Positions 18,410 to 27,959 of a DNA stretch of 64,000 bases are shown piece by piece (positions within the stretch are counted from its first letter, which is position 1; every line of letters begins with the position of its first letter). The stretch comes from Actinocorallia sp. API 0066 (GTDB lineage Bacteria; Actinomycetota; Actinomycetes; Streptosporangiales; Streptosporangiaceae), in the NCBI RefSeq assembly GCF_020991275.1, contig NZ_JAJLQY010000014.1, forward strand, positions 115,387 to 179,386, read 5' to 3'. A model generated the notes under the pieces. The model was not told where the DNA came from, searched no databases, and was given only the letters and a program-made list of their open reading frames with translations. A program made the translations under genes and the position numbers.

Positions 18410-19593
18410 TACGCACCTACCGCAGCGAGTTCGGCGGCCCGGCGGGCCGCGTCGTCCATGGTCTCGACCTGCTCGACACCCTTGAGCTCGGCGTCGTTCA
18501 GGATCTGCCGGCCGAGCTCGGCGTTGTTGCCGTCGAGGCGGACGACGAGCGGGCGGTCCACGGTCTCACCGCGCGAGGCGAGCAGCTCGTAGGCCGCGAC
18601 GATGCCGTTGGCGACCGCGTCACAGGCCGTGATGCCGCCGAAGACATTGACGAAGATCGACTTCACGGACGGGTCGGAGAGGATGATCTCCAGGCCCGCG
18701 GCCATCACCTCGGCGGAGGCGCCGCCGCCGATGTCGAGGAAGTTGGCGGGCTTCGGCGAGCCCGGGAACTCCTCACCGGCGTAGGCGACGACGTCGAGGG
18801 TGGACATGACGAGGCCCGCGCCGTTGCCGATGATGCCGACGTTGCCGTCGAGCTTCACGTAGTTGAGGTCCTTCTCCTTGGCCCTGGCCTCCAGCGGGTC
18901 GGCGGCGGCCTTGTCCTCCAGCTCCGCCTGGCGGGGCTGGCGGAAGGAGGCGTTCTCGTCCAGGGAGACCTTGCCGTCCAGGGCGCGGACCTGGTCGTCG
19001 GCGGTGAGGATCAGCGGGTTCACCTCGACCAGCGTGGCGTCCTCCTTGGTGAAGACGGTCCACAGCTTGGCGATGATGTCGGTGGCGCCGTCGAGCGCGA
19101 CCTCGGGCAGTCGGCCGGCGACGGCGATCTCCCGGGCCTTGGCCGCGTCGACGCCTTCCAGCGGGCTGATCGGGATCAGCGCGAGCTGGTCGTGCGGGAC
19201 CTCCTCGATCTCCACGCCGCCTTCGACGGTGCAGATCGACAGGTAGGTCCGGTTGGCGCGGTCGAGTAGGAAGGAGAAGTAGAACTCCTGCGCGATGGCG
19301 CTGCCCTCCTCGACGAGGACCTTGTGGACCGTGTGGCCCTTGATGTCCATGCCGAGGATCTGGGTGGCGAGGGCCTCCGCCTCGTCCGGGGTGTCGGCGA
19401 GCTTCACGCCGCCGGCCTTGCCGCGGCCCCCGGTCTTGACCTGGGCCTTGATGACGACCTTCTTGCTGCCGGCCGCAAAAAGCTCGGTAGCGATCGCCTT
19501 GGCCTCTGCCGGGGTGCTGGCGACCTTGCCGGTGGGCACCGGTACGCCGTACTCGGCGAAGAGTTCCTTCGCCTGATGTTCGAACAGGTCCAC
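18409..19593 (-). CDS. sucC: succinyl-CoA ligase (ADP-forming) subunit beta
   Basis: 394 aa. N-terminal ATP-grasp domain: [39 protein letters not shown]; later [20 protein letters not shown] and the C-terminal domain with [26 protein letters not shown] and [21 protein letters not shown] 19593 begins the conserved sequence and is preceded by AGAAGGA; the longer frame to 19686 has no family similarity. First gene of the sucCD operon. Confidence 0.97.
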   Translation of the reverse strand: MDLFEHQAKELFAEYGVPVPTGKVASTPAEAKAIATELFAAGSKKVVIKAQVKTGGRGKAGGVKLADTPDEAEALATQILGMDIKGHTVHKVLVEEGSAIAQEFYFSFLLDRANRTYLSICTVEGGVEIEEVPHDQLALIPISPLEGVDAAKAREIAVAGRLPEVALDGATDIIAKLWTVFTKEDATLVEVNPLILTADDQVRALDGKVSLDENASFRQPRQAELEDKAAADPLEARAKEKDLNYVKLDGNVGIIGNGAGLVMSTLDVVAYAGEEFPGSPKPANFLDIGGGASAEVMAAGLEIILSDPSVKSIFVNVFGGITACDAVANGIVAAYELLASRGETVDRPLVVRLDGNNAELGRQILNDAELKGVEQVETMDDAARRAAELAAVGA

Positions 19594-19810
19594 GAGGACG
19601 TCCTTCTGAGGGATCGACGGGTGATGACCGCACGTGCGGTAATCACGGCGGTCCGCTCCGGCAGGCAAGCCTAGCCAACCGGGCACCCGCTCCCGGCCAG
19701 CGGGGTTGCTTACCGCCCGGTAGGAAAGGGAACGGAACCCGTGACCGACGATTTGGTGTCCTCTGATCTACTAGCTGGAGATATACCGGTGAATGCAGGG
19801 GGATGAGCCG

Positions 19811-21220
19811 ATGTGGCGACGCCGGGCACGGCTGAGTGTGGCACTCATCACCTTGGCCGCGGTGGCCACCTGCAGCGCCCGCGACCCGTTCTCCGGGCCA
19901 CCCGGTTACGAGAGCCCGGGGCTCGTCGGAGGCGGCGGCTGGCCTTACGCGCAGGCGGCCGTCAGCCCCGAGCAGGCCGAGGGCGCCCGCTACATCCTCA
20001 ACAGCTCGGTGCTGCGCCTCGCCGACGGCCGCGCGATGCTCATCCCGCACGGCGGCACCGAGGCCGTCACGCTGCCCGTCACCGATCCGCGGGTCGGCGC
20101 GGCGGTGAAGGGCGACCGCGACTGGCTCAATTCTGGAACGGTCCCGGGCGGCACGCTGGAGCACCGCGGGATGGCCGCGCGGGCGTTGCTCGACCTGCGC
20201 CTGCTCACCACGCCGACGGGCGCCTCCACCGCGTCCTGGTACGGCATGTGGAACTACGTGTGGCCGCGTGACGCCGCCTTCCACGCCGCCGCGTTCGCCG
20301 CCACCGGCCATCCGCGCGAGGCCCGCGACGTGCTGGCGTTCCTCGCCCGCGTGCAGGAGCCCGACGGCCGCTGGGACACCCGCTACCGTCCGGACGGCAG
20401 CGCGGTGGACGACGGCCGCGCCGTCCAGCTCGACGAGATCGGCTGGGTGCTGTGGGCCACCTGGTTCACCTCCCGGTACGCCGACGGCGCGACCACCGCG
20501 CCCTGGCCGATGGTGCAGCGCGCGGCCGACTGGATCGCCCGCAACCTCGGCCCCGACGGGCTGCCCCCGGCGGGCTCGGACTACTTCGAGCGCAGGCCCT
20601 CGGCCGAGCAGGACCCGGACCGTCCGACGCTCGGTGTCTCCGCCCCGCTGCTCGTCGGGCTGCGCGCGGCGGCGGCGCTGGCGCAGCGGAGCGGCCACCC
20701 TGTGGACGAGGCCCGCTGGACGAAGGCCGCACAGAAGCTCGACCAGGCGATCCGCCGCGAGTACGGCGCCCACGGCTACCCGCGCTCGCCGATCCCGAAC
20801 GGGAACATGGACGCCTCCGTGACGTTCCTCGCCCCGCCGTTCGCGCCGCACGACATGTCGGTCGAGTTCGCGCTCGGCCACGCCGTGGAACGCCTCAGCC
20901 TGGACAACGGCGGCCTTCTCCCCGGCGAGAACTGGCCGGGCAACCCGACCACCGCCTGGACGCCGGAGGTCGCCCTGTTCGCCCTGGCCGACGCCGCCTC
21001 GGGCCGCACCGTCCAGGCCGCCGCCTGGCTCGACTGGCTCGCCGCCCACCGCACCTCCCTCGGCGTCCTCCCGGAGAAGGTCGACGCCGACCACCGCCCC
21101 GCCTCCGTAGCCCCCCTCGGCTGGACCGCCTCCCTGGTCCTCCTCACCCTCACCGCAGGCGAACACCCCCTCCCCATCCCACCCGTGCCGGCCACCCCGA
21201 CCCCCGAAGACCCGTCCTGA
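19811..21220 (+). CDS. secreted GH15-like (glucoamylase-fold) protein
   Basis: 469 aa from ATG 19811. The N-terminus MWRRRARLSVALITLAAVATC is a signal peptide. The Cys could be a lipobox-like site but has Thr at -1, which is atypical. The mature part reads as an (alpha/alpha)6 barrel: SWYGMWNYVWPRDAAFHAAA and LARVQEPDGRWDTRYRPDG are typical glucoamylase-type motifs, followed by VQLDEIGWVLWATW and PGENWPGNPTTAWTPEVALF. Expected to act outside the membrane on an alpha-glucan or related sugar; catalytic Glu pair not verified. ATG 19793 is possible, but GGGGG before 19811 fits better. Divergent from sucC. Confidence 0.75.
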   Translation: MWRRRARLSVALITLAAVATCSARDPFSGPPGYESPGLVGGGGWPYAQAAVSPEQAEGARYILNSSVLRLADGRAMLIPHGGTEAVTLPVTDPRVGAAVKGDRDWLNSGTVPGGTLEHRGMAARALLDLRLLTTPTGASTASWYGMWNYVWPRDAAFHAAAFAATGHPREARDVLAFLARVQEPDGRWDTRYRPDGSAVDDGRAVQLDEIGWVLWATWFTSRYADGATTAPWPMVQRAADWIARNLGPDGLPPAGSDYFERRPSAEQDPDRPTLGVSAPLLVGLRAAAALAQRSGHPVDEARWTKAAQKLDQAIRREYGAHGYPRSPIPNGNMDASVTFLAPPFAPHDMSVEFALGHAVERLSLDNGGLLPGENWPGNPTTAWTPEVALFALADAASGRTVQAAAWLDWLAAHRTSLGVLPEKVDADHRPASVAPLGWTASLVLLTLTAGEHPLPIPPVPATPTPEDPS

Positions 21221-21415
21221 CCCGCACAGCCCCGCCACTCCGGCCGCGAGCACCAGCACCACAAACCACGGACCCATCACCCTCACCCCCACAATCCGGA
21301 CCGCCCGCGCTTCGGAACGCTCCGTGCCCAGCACACTACGCACCCCCTCTGACAAAACCGCGCCGCCCGCCGCCGAGCACCGGCAGGCCGGCTGGAAAGT
21401 GCGGCGGGGCGGGGC

Positions 21416-23188
21416 TTATGGGGTGGTTTGGGGGGTTGTGGTGGGGGGTGGGGTGGTGAGGGCGGCGTGGATTTCGGGGTCGTCGGGGGCGAGGGTGTGG
21501 GCGCGGGCCAGGTCGGCTTCGGCTTCGGGGTGGCGGCCTGCGGCGCGCAGGGCCAAAGCGCGGTTGAACAGGAGGCCGGGGTCCTCGGTGAGGGCGAGGG
21601 CGCGGCCGAAGTCGGCGATGGCGGCGTCCACCTCGCCGCGCTCGTAGGCGAGGACGCCGCGGCCCGCCCAGGCGAGGGGAAGGGACGGGTCGCGCCGCAC
21701 CGCCCGGTCGAACGCGGCGCGGGCCCGGACGACGTCGCCGCACGCCTGCTCGATCTGGCCGAGCGCGCACAACAGGTAGGCGTTGTCGGGGTCCACGGTC
21801 AGCCCGTGGTCCACGTCGGCCCGCGCCCTGTCGTGCTCCCCGGCGGCCGTCAGCAGCCCGGCCCGGTTGACGAGCGCGTCGACGAAGTCGGGGTCGAGTT
21901 CCAGCGCGTAGTCCAGATCGGCCAACGCCCCCTCAAGGTCGCCGCGCGTATAGCGCACCTCCGCGCAGTTGAAGTACGCCTCCGCGAAGGGAGGCCCGAC
22001 CCTCGCGGCCTCCCGGTAGTCCGCGACGGCCTCGTCCGCGCGTCCAAGGCGTAGAAGCAGGTTGCCCCGGTCGATGTAGTAGTCGGGGTATCCGGGGTCG
22101 GCGGCGATGACGGCGTCGAGGTCGGCCAGCGCCTCCTCCAGTTCACCGCGCGCGACCCGCAGCTGGGCGCGGTTGGCGCGCAGCACGAGCCGGTGGATGC
22201 GCTGCGCGTCCGGGGGCAGGTCGGTGTCGGCGAGCGCGAGCGCGGCCTCGACCAGGTCGAGCGCCTCGTCGGTGCGGCCGCGCCGGGCCTGGATGAGCGC
22301 CTTGCCGTTGAGGTCGAAGCCGAGCTTCATGGCCCGGTCGGGCCGGTCGGGCAGCAGCCCGCACAGCGCGATCCCGATGTTCACCCAGGACAGCGCGGCG
22401 TCGAGGTCGCGCCGGGCGGGGTCGTGGTGGCGGGTCAGCAGCATCGCGCTCGTGTACGCCATCGTGGAGTGCCGCGCGGGGTCGGTGGTCGCCGCGCGCG
22501 CACGGCCGAGGAGTTCTTCGGCCTCCTCCTCCCGTTCGAGCGAGCCGAGCCCGACGGCGACGGCGTGGACCATCGCCCACCAGTCGTCACCGTCCGGTTC
22601 GGCGAGGGCGAGGCCGCGCGTCCCGAGGTCGATGACGGCGTGGTGGCACCCGCGTTCCTGACACCATTCGACGGCGGCGCGGTACCCGGCGGGCCCGTCG
22701 TCGGCAGGTCCGCCCCAGAACGGCGCCGGCCCCTTTTCTGACCACCCTGAGAGGTCGCACGTCAGGATGGTCAGGTCGGGGACCCGTCGGACGAGCACCT
22801 CGATGATCTCCCGGTCGGCGAAGTCGGCCTCGGCGAACCCGGTGACGAGGAACGAGGCGGGCCCGGTCAGGGTGGCCGCGACGAACTCGGCGAATCCGTT
22901 GGCGACGCGCAGGGTGCGTTGCGGCGCGGGGATGAGGATCCGTTCCGGGCGCGCCACGGTGTCCGACAGGGTGGTCCGCGCCATTGGGACGGGCAGGTCG
23001 GGCGCGATCGCGCGCAACTCGATGTCGCGGGCCGCGATCGTCGCGGCGGACGCGCGCGGGTACAGGGCGCGGGCGAGCACCGCGGCGGCGGCGTAGGGGC
23101 CGCCGGCGCGGCGGTCGGCGTCCGCGGTGGCCAGCAGGGGCGGGATGCCGGGCGGGGGGACGGGCGCGTCGACCGGTAGCAGGGGCAC
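21416..23188 (-). CDS. tetratricopeptide repeat protein
   Basis: 590 aa. Residues 1-170 form a non-TPR region with the hydrophobic strands PASFLVTGFAEADF and VPDLTILTCDLSGWSEKG. From about residue 205 onward there are tandem TPRs, the clearest at 345-560 (PDYYIDRGNLLLRLGRADEAVADYREAARV, AEAYFNCAEVRYTRGDLEGALADLDYALEL and following). TPRs act as protein-binding scaffolds; no enzymatic domain is visible. GTG 23188 has GGAG seven bases upstream. A possible 25-residue peptide gene lies 88 bases upstream on the same strand. The tail is Pro/Thr-rich. Function unknown. Confidence 0.85.
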   Translation of the reverse strand: MPLLPVDAPVPPPGIPPLLATADADRRAGGPYAAAAVLARALYPRASAATIAARDIELRAIAPDLPVPMARTTLSDTVARPERILIPAPQRTLRVANGFAEFVAATLTGPASFLVTGFAEADFADREIIEVLVRRVPDLTILTCDLSGWSEKGPAPFWGGPADDGPAGYRAAVEWCQERGCHHAVIDLGTRGLALAEPDGDDWWAMVHAVAVGLGSLEREEEAEELLGRARAATTDPARHSTMAYTSAMLLTRHHDPARRDLDAALSWVNIGIALCGLLPDRPDRAMKLGFDLNGKALIQARRGRTDEALDLVEAALALADTDLPPDAQRIHRLVLRANRAQLRVARGELEEALADLDAVIAADPGYPDYYIDRGNLLLRLGRADEAVADYREAARVGPPFAEAYFNCAEVRYTRGDLEGALADLDYALELDPDFVDALVNRAGLLTAAGEHDRARADVDHGLTVDPDNAYLLCALGQIEQACGDVVRARAAFDRAVRRDPSLPLAWAGRGVLAYERGEVDAAIADFGRALALTEDPGLLFNRALALRAAGRHPEAEADLARAHTLAPDDPEIHAALTTPPPTTTPQTTP

Positions 23189-23276
23189 GGGGGTCTCCGG
23201 AAGGTGAGGTCGCCGGTTGACGGGGAAGGGGTTTTGCGGTTGGACCGATCCCGCCGGGGCGGGACCGGCCGCGAAT

Positions 23277-23354
23277 TCACGCGTGTTTGGCGCTCGCCTT
23301 GCCCCGGAGCGAGACCGTGCCCTTCTTGTGTACGACGACCTGCTTCACGTCCAT
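23277..23354 (-). CDS. possible small peptide (25 aa) ahead of the TPR gene
   Basis: A short frame ATG 23354 or GTG 23348 to TGA, reading MDVKQVVVHKKGTVSLRGK then ASAKHA. It has a strong ribosome site (AGGGAGG) that is best spaced for GTG 23348, giving a 23-residue product. Lys/Val-rich, no cysteine. It lies between sequences with no other gene (23189-23705) and precedes the TPR protein with the same orientation, so co-expression is plausible. I do not recognise it; it could be a precursor or signalling peptide, or chance. Confidence 0.4.
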   Translation of the reverse strand: MDVKQVVVHKKGTVSLRGKASAKHA

Positions 23355-23628
23355 CCCTCCCTGGATACGGCGGAGCCCGTTGACCGTGGTCAACTGCTCG
23401 GATGAGGCCCCCGCCCATGGTTAAGCCATAGATCAACAGAGAAGCACTATTGCGGCATTCGACTCTTATCCCCAAGTTCTGACCGCATTCGGACGTGCAT
23501 TACTGACATGGGTGAAACCCCGACGAACAGGAGCCCGAAGCGGTTTACCGGACGAAAGACCGGACCCGGCCGTCCACCGGCCTTGCGCGTCCCCAGGGCC
23601 CCGCGTTAGAGGCCCCCGCAAGCCAAAA
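23355..23628. other. non-coding gap between peptide ORF and SRPBCC terminator
   Basis: AT-richer than its surroundings around 23400-23500, consistent with promoters for the minus-strand peptide/TPR genes. A 33-codon plus-strand frame (23508-23609) has no ribosome site and is not annotated. Confidence 0.45.
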
Positions 23629-23663
23629 CGCCCCGGTGACCGCGTGGTGCGGTCGCCGGGGCG
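23629..23663 (-). terminator. rho-independent terminator of the SRPBCC gene
   Basis: 15-bp stem (23629-23643 with 23649-23663; one G-U type pair), 5-base loop. On the minus strand it is followed by TTTTGG, 43 bases past the stop at 23706. One of the clearest terminators in the window. Confidence 0.85.
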
Positions 23664-23705
23664 CCGGGGTGTTCAGCGCCGCCCATCAAGGGCGCAAGCA
23701 GAACG

Positions 23706-24149
23706 TCAGTGGGCGGGACACGAAGGGGTGCACCGGGCCGCGTGCTTGACGAGCAACCGCGTCAACGTCTTCGTCGCGAACCTCAACCCCGCGCGGACGA
23801 CGGCGTTGGTACCCGGAACATAGGACGACCCCTCCGCCGTCCACTCAAGCAACGTCCCGTCCCCCTTGGACGTCAGCCGGACGTCCGCCCGGTACCCCTT
23901 GACGATCTTCGGGAACAGCATCACGTAGGCGTAGTACTCGTCTTGCGTGTAAGCCACACACTGCTCACGCACCGGAAAGATCGCGCGGATCGCGCCCACC
24001 CCGTCCGGCTCGGGCGCCCCGGCGGCGGCCCGGCGGCCCCGCGTGGGCAGGCGCATCCAGACCGGCCACGCCTCGGCGACGGCGAGGTGCCGGAAGACAC
24101 GGTCGGGCGCGGCGGTCGTCAGGGCGGAGAAGCTCGCGGTCTGCAGCAT
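23706..24149 (-). CDS. SRPBCC family protein
   Basis: 147 aa. Pattern of the START/Bet v1-like hydrophobic-pocket fold: FSALTTAAPDRVFRHLAVAEAWPVWM at the N-terminus, GVGAIRAIFPVREQCVAY, strands YAYVMLF and ADVRLTSKGDGTLLEWTAEG, and a long C-terminal helix. Members bind or cyclise small hydrophobic ligands; none can be named. It is divergent from pcrA, 75 bases away. Confidence 0.8.
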   Translation of the reverse strand: MLQTASFSALTTAAPDRVFRHLAVAEAWPVWMRLPTRGRRAAAGAPEPDGVGAIRAIFPVREQCVAYTQDEYYAYVMLFPKIVKGYRADVRLTSKGDGTLLEWTAEGSSYVPGTNAVVRAGLRFATKTLTRLLVKHAARCTPSCPAH

Positions 24150-24224
24150 GCGGTGACTGTAAGGCCCTCCTTACGCCAGGGACAAGGAGCGGTGGGCGTG
24201 CGCTCGGCCATAGACTCGAAGGCG

Positions 24225-26456
24225 ATGTCGACTGCAACCTCGAACCCTCTCCTGGACGGCCTGAACCCGCAGCAGCGCGCCGCCGTGATCCACTCCGGCG
24301 GCCCGCTGCTCATCGTCGCGGGCGCCGGGTCCGGCAAGACCAGGGTGCTCACCCACCGCATCGCCTACCTGTTGTCGGAACGGGACGTGCACCCGGGCCA
24401 GATCCTGGCGATCACCTTCACCAACAAGGCAGCCGGGGAGATGAAGGAGCGCGTCGACGCCCTGATCGGCCCCCGTTCGCGCGCCATGTGGGTGATGACC
24501 TTCCACTCCGCCTGCGTCCGGATCCTGCGCCGGGAGGCACACCGGCTCGGCTTCCCCAGCTCGTTCTCGATCTACGACCAGGCCGACTCGCAGCGGCTCA
24601 TGGCGCTCGTCTGCCGCGAGCTCGACCTCGATCCCAAGCGCTACCCCCCGAAGTCGTTCTCCTCGCAGGTCTCGAACCTGAAGAACGAGCTGATCGACTA
24701 CGAGACGTTCAAGACGCGCGCGACCACGCACATGGACCAGACCCTGGCCGAGGCGTACGAGATGTACCAGGCCCGCCTCCAGCAGGCCGGCGCCATGGAC
24801 TTCGACGACCTCATCATGACCACGGTCACCCTGCTGGAGCTGTTCCCGGACGTCGCCGAGCACTACCGGCGCAGGTTCCGGCACATCATGGTGGACGAGT
24901 ACCAGGACACCAACCACGCCCAGTACGAGCTGGTCCGCCAGCTCGCGATGCCGGTCGAGGGCCTGGGCGCGGCCGAGCTGTGCGTCGTCGGCGACGCCGA
25001 CCAGTCGATCTACGCCTTCCGCGGCGCGACGATCCGCAACATCCTGGAGTTCGAGCGCGACTACCCGGACCCCACGACGATCCTGCTGGAGCAGAACTAC
25101 CGCTCCACCCAGACGATCCTGTCGGCGGCCAACGCGGTGATCGAGCGCAACGGCGACCGCAAGCCCAAGCGGCTGTGGAGCGACCAGGGCCAGGGCGAGA
25201 AGATCACCGGCTACGTCGCCGACAACGAGCACGACGAGGCGGCGTTCGTCGCCGCCGAGATCGACAGGCTCGCCGACAACCACAACGTGAAGCCCGGTGA
25301 CGTCGCCGTCTTCTACCGGACCAACGCGCAGTCCCGTGTCTTCGAAGAGGTCTTCATCCGGGTCGGCCTGCCTTACAAGGTCGTCGGCGGCGTCCGCTTC
25401 TACGAGCGCAAGGAGATCCGCGACCTCCTCGCCTACCTGCGGGTGCTGGCGAACCCCGAGGACACCGTCTCCCTGCGCCGCATCCTCAACGTGCCCAAGC
25501 GCGGCATCGGCGAGCGCGCCGAAGCCTGCGTGGAGGTGCACGCCGCCCGCTCCCGCGTCTCGTTCTGGCAGGCGCTGCGCGCGGCCCGCGACGTCCCGGG
25601 CCTGGCCACCCGCTCGCTCAACGCCATCAACGAGTTCGTCGCGCTGCTGGACGAGCTGGGCGCCATGGTCAGCGGACACAGCCCGGCCGAGATCATCCAG
25701 GCGGTGCTGGACAAGACGGGCTACCTGGCCGAACTGAAGGCGTCCAAGGACCCGCAGGACGAGACGCGGGTGGAGAACCTCCAGGAGCTGGAGAACGTCG
25801 CCCGTGAGTTCGAGGACCTGAGCGCCGAGCGGGAGGAGGGCGACGTCGAGCCGCCCAACCCCCTGACGGCCTTCCTCGAACGCGTCTCCCTGGTCGCCGA
25901 CGCCGACCAGATCCCCGACGACGGCGAGGGCGTCGTCACCCTGATGACCCTGCACACCGCCAAGGGCCTCGAGTTCCCCGTGGTGTTCCTCACCGGCCTG
26001 GAGGACGGGGTCTTCCCCCACCTGCGCGCCTTGGGCAACCCGAAGGAACTGGAGGAAGAGCGGCGCCTCGCCTACGTCGGCATCACGCGCGCGCGCGAGC
26101 GGCTGCACGTCTCCCGCGCGGCGATGCGCTCGTCGTGGGGCGCGCCGCAGATGAACCCGGCGTCCCGGTTCCTCAGCGAGATCCCCGAGGATCTCCTCGT
26201 GTGGGAGCGCGTCGCGGCCTCGACGGCGGCGCCCTCGCTGGCCGCCGTCGCGTCCCGTCCGGGCGTGCGCTCGCCGGGCAACCGCCCGGTGCCGACCCTC
26301 GCGCCCGGCGACAGGGTGACGCACGACGCGTTCGGCCTCGGCACCGTCGTCGCCGTGGACGGCGCGGGCGAGCGGGCGGCGGCGTCGATCGACTTCGGCG
26401 GCGAGTACGGCGTCAAGCGGCTCGTGCTGCGCTACGCGCCGGTCGAGAAGCTGTAG
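24225..26456 (+). CDS. pcrA: ATP-dependent DNA helicase UvrD/PcrA
   Basis: 743 aa superfamily 1A helicase acting in replication and nucleotide excision repair. Motifs in order: Q-motif region LNPQQRAAV, Walker A VAGAGSGKTRVLTHR, Ia ITFTNKAAGEMKERV, II VDEYQDTNHAQY, III CVVGDADQSIYAFRGA, IV LEQNYRST, V TLMTLHTAKGLEFPVVFLTG, VI LAYVGITRARERLHV. The C-terminal about 60 residues (PGDRVTHDAFGLGTVVAVDG to KRLVLRYAPVEKL) are the PcrA tail that binds RNA polymerase in relatives. ATG 24225 gives the family N-terminus. Confidence 0.97.
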   Translation: MSTATSNPLLDGLNPQQRAAVIHSGGPLLIVAGAGSGKTRVLTHRIAYLLSERDVHPGQILAITFTNKAAGEMKERVDALIGPRSRAMWVMTFHSACVRILRREAHRLGFPSSFSIYDQADSQRLMALVCRELDLDPKRYPPKSFSSQVSNLKNELIDYETFKTRATTHMDQTLAEAYEMYQARLQQAGAMDFDDLIMTTVTLLELFPDVAEHYRRRFRHIMVDEYQDTNHAQYELVRQLAMPVEGLGAAELCVVGDADQSIYAFRGATIRNILEFERDYPDPTTILLEQNYRSTQTILSAANAVIERNGDRKPKRLWSDQGQGEKITGYVADNEHDEAAFVAAEIDRLADNHNVKPGDVAVFYRTNAQSRVFEEVFIRVGLPYKVVGGVRFYERKEIRDLLAYLRVLANPEDTVSLRRILNVPKRGIGERAEACVEVHAARSRVSFWQALRAARDVPGLATRSLNAINEFVALLDELGAMVSGHSPAEIIQAVLDKTGYLAELKASKDPQDETRVENLQELENVAREFEDLSAEREEGDVEPPNPLTAFLERVSLVADADQIPDDGEGVVTLMTLHTAKGLEFPVVFLTGLEDGVFPHLRALGNPKELEEERRLAYVGITRARERLHVSRAAMRSSWGAPQMNPASRFLSEIPEDLLVWERVAASTAAPSLAAVASRPGVRSPGNRPVPTLAPGDRVTHDAFGLGTVVAVDGAGERAAASIDFGGEYGVKRLVLRYAPVEKL

Positions 26457-26460
26457 CGGC

Positions 26461-27843
26461 TCAGGCGCACTTGGCGGCGAGGGAGTCGGGCTTGCCCTTC
26501 TCCTCCGCCGTCTCCGCGCTCGCGGTGGGCGTCGCGCCGCTGGCCGAGGCCGGGCTCATCGCGATGTCGGGACGGGCCGCGGTGGCCGACGGCCCCGGCG
26601 TGCCGGAGCCCGCGAGCGTCTCGGTGACGGTCGTGCGGATCAGCTCCCAGTCCGGATAGCCGGTGTTGATGAGCGGCGGCACGAACTGGACGCTCTGCAC
26701 GTCCTTGCCGCGCATCTTCTTCGACAGCCGGATCAGCACGGGAAGGGCGTTCTGCGGCAGGTCGGTGGAGACGGCCCGCTTCGTCGCCCCGGCGATGCCG
26801 TGGAAGCGGGTGAGCAGCGTGCCCGGGTCGGCCTGCTGCGACAGCGCGTACAGCAGGCACTTCTGCCGCGACATGCGGTGGTAGTCGTCGCTGTTGGTGC
26901 GGGTCCTGCCGAACCAGAGCGCCTGCTCGCCGGAGAGGATCTGGTCGCCCGCCGGAATCCTGCCCTGGCTCTGCTTGCCGTAGACCAGCTCCTCGGCGAC
27001 GTTGACGCGCACCCCGCCCACGGCGTCGACGAGCTCGGCGAACCCGGCCATGTCGACCATCACGTAGTAGTCCACCTGGAGGCCGAGCACTTCGCTTACG
27101 GCCCCCTTCAGCAGGGCCGGTCCACGCTTGCCGTCCGCGACGCCCGGCACGATCTCAGGGTGGTCCTCCGCCCACTGGAAGACCTCGTTGAGCAGGCCGG
27201 GCGTGCCCACGCCGTCGCCCTTGAAGCCGTCCGGGAACGCCGCCTTCGACACCGGGGTCGGCATCGGCACGTCCTCAAGGTTGCGCGGCAGGCTGAACAG
27301 CGTGGTGACGCCGCTGCGGGTGTCCACGCTCGCGACGGTCATGCTGTCGGTGCGCACACCGGGCCGGCTGGGCGCCGCGTCGGCGCCGATGAGCAGCAGG
27401 TTGACGCGCGACATGCCGCGGAACGGGTTCTTGCCGGTGTCCTTGGCGAACACGTCGGTGACGAGGTCGTGCGAGACGCGGGTGAGCTCCACCGCGTACG
27501 CGAGCGGCGCGACGACGACCAGGCACAGCGCCACAACGAGCGCGACGAGCACCGGGCGTCCCGGCGAGACGAGCTGGTAGGAGCGGATGATGACCGCCGC
27601 CCAGACCGCGCCGAGCACAACGATGCCCCAGCGCAGCGCGTCGAGCCAGCGGGTCTGCACGAACCACTCGGTCGCGGTGTCGCGCAGCGGCCAGGCGAGC
27701 AGCACGAGCCCGACGACGAGGGAGAGCTGGAGGGTCAGCAGAAGCGCGCCCGTCACCCGGCGTCCGGTGACGAAGTGGGCGGTGCCCCACACCACTGCCG
27801 ACGCCGCCGTGGCCACGATCGCGCGTTTCATCCCCGCCAACAT
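26461..27843 (-). CDS. LytR-CpsA-Psr (LCP) family cell-wall glycopolymer transferase
   Basis: 460 aa. Membrane part at the N-terminus: about four helices (AIVATAASAVVWGTAHF, ALLLTLQLSLVVGLVLLAW, ALRWGIVVLGAVWAAVII, VLVALVVALCLVVVAPLAY). The LCP domain follows with VNLLLIGADA, RTDSMTVASVDTRSG, LFSLPRNLE, the GLQVDYYVMVDMAGF core and FGRTRTNSDDYHRMSRQK, which carries the Arg and Asp residues binding pyrophosphate. Enzymes of this family transfer teichoic acid or arabinogalactan-type polymers from lipid carrier to peptidoglycan outside the membrane; the TagF operon 6 kb away is a natural partner. Starts at 27855 (GTG), 27843 and 27831 are possible. Confidence 0.92.
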   Translation of the reverse strand: MLAGMKRAIVATAASAVVWGTAHFVTGRRVTGALLLTLQLSLVVGLVLLAWPLRDTATEWFVQTRWLDALRWGIVVLGAVWAAVIIRSYQLVSPGRPVLVALVVALCLVVVAPLAYAVELTRVSHDLVTDVFAKDTGKNPFRGMSRVNLLLIGADAAPSRPGVRTDSMTVASVDTRSGVTTLFSLPRNLEDVPMPTPVSKAAFPDGFKGDGVGTPGLLNEVFQWAEDHPEIVPGVADGKRGPALLKGAVSEVLGLQVDYYVMVDMAGFAELVDAVGGVRVNVAEELVYGKQSQGRIPAGDQILSGEQALWFGRTRTNSDDYHRMSRQKCLLYALSQQADPGTLLTRFHGIAGATKRAVSTDLPQNALPVLIRLSKKMRGKDVQSVQFVPPLINTGYPDWELIRTTVTETLAGSGTPGPSATAARPDIAMSPASASGATPTASAETAEEKGKPDSLAAKCA

Positions 27844-27959
27844 ACCTTTGCCCACCCAGGCAGAACTCTTTACCGATGACGTGATGTATGACGCGACAGA
27901 CGACTGAAATGTTCACGTGAGCGCCGTTGCCGGGGACATCTCCGGCACGTCGGGCCAGC

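Noticed and set aside
21221..21415. Possible membrane segment MGPWFVVLVLAAGVAGL on the minus strand
   Set aside because: The frame has no stop before running antisense through the GH15-like gene, and no ribosome site was found.
23508..23609. 33-codon plus-strand ORF
   Set aside because: No ribosome site, Arg/Pro-rich composition, and lies just before the opposite-strand terminator.
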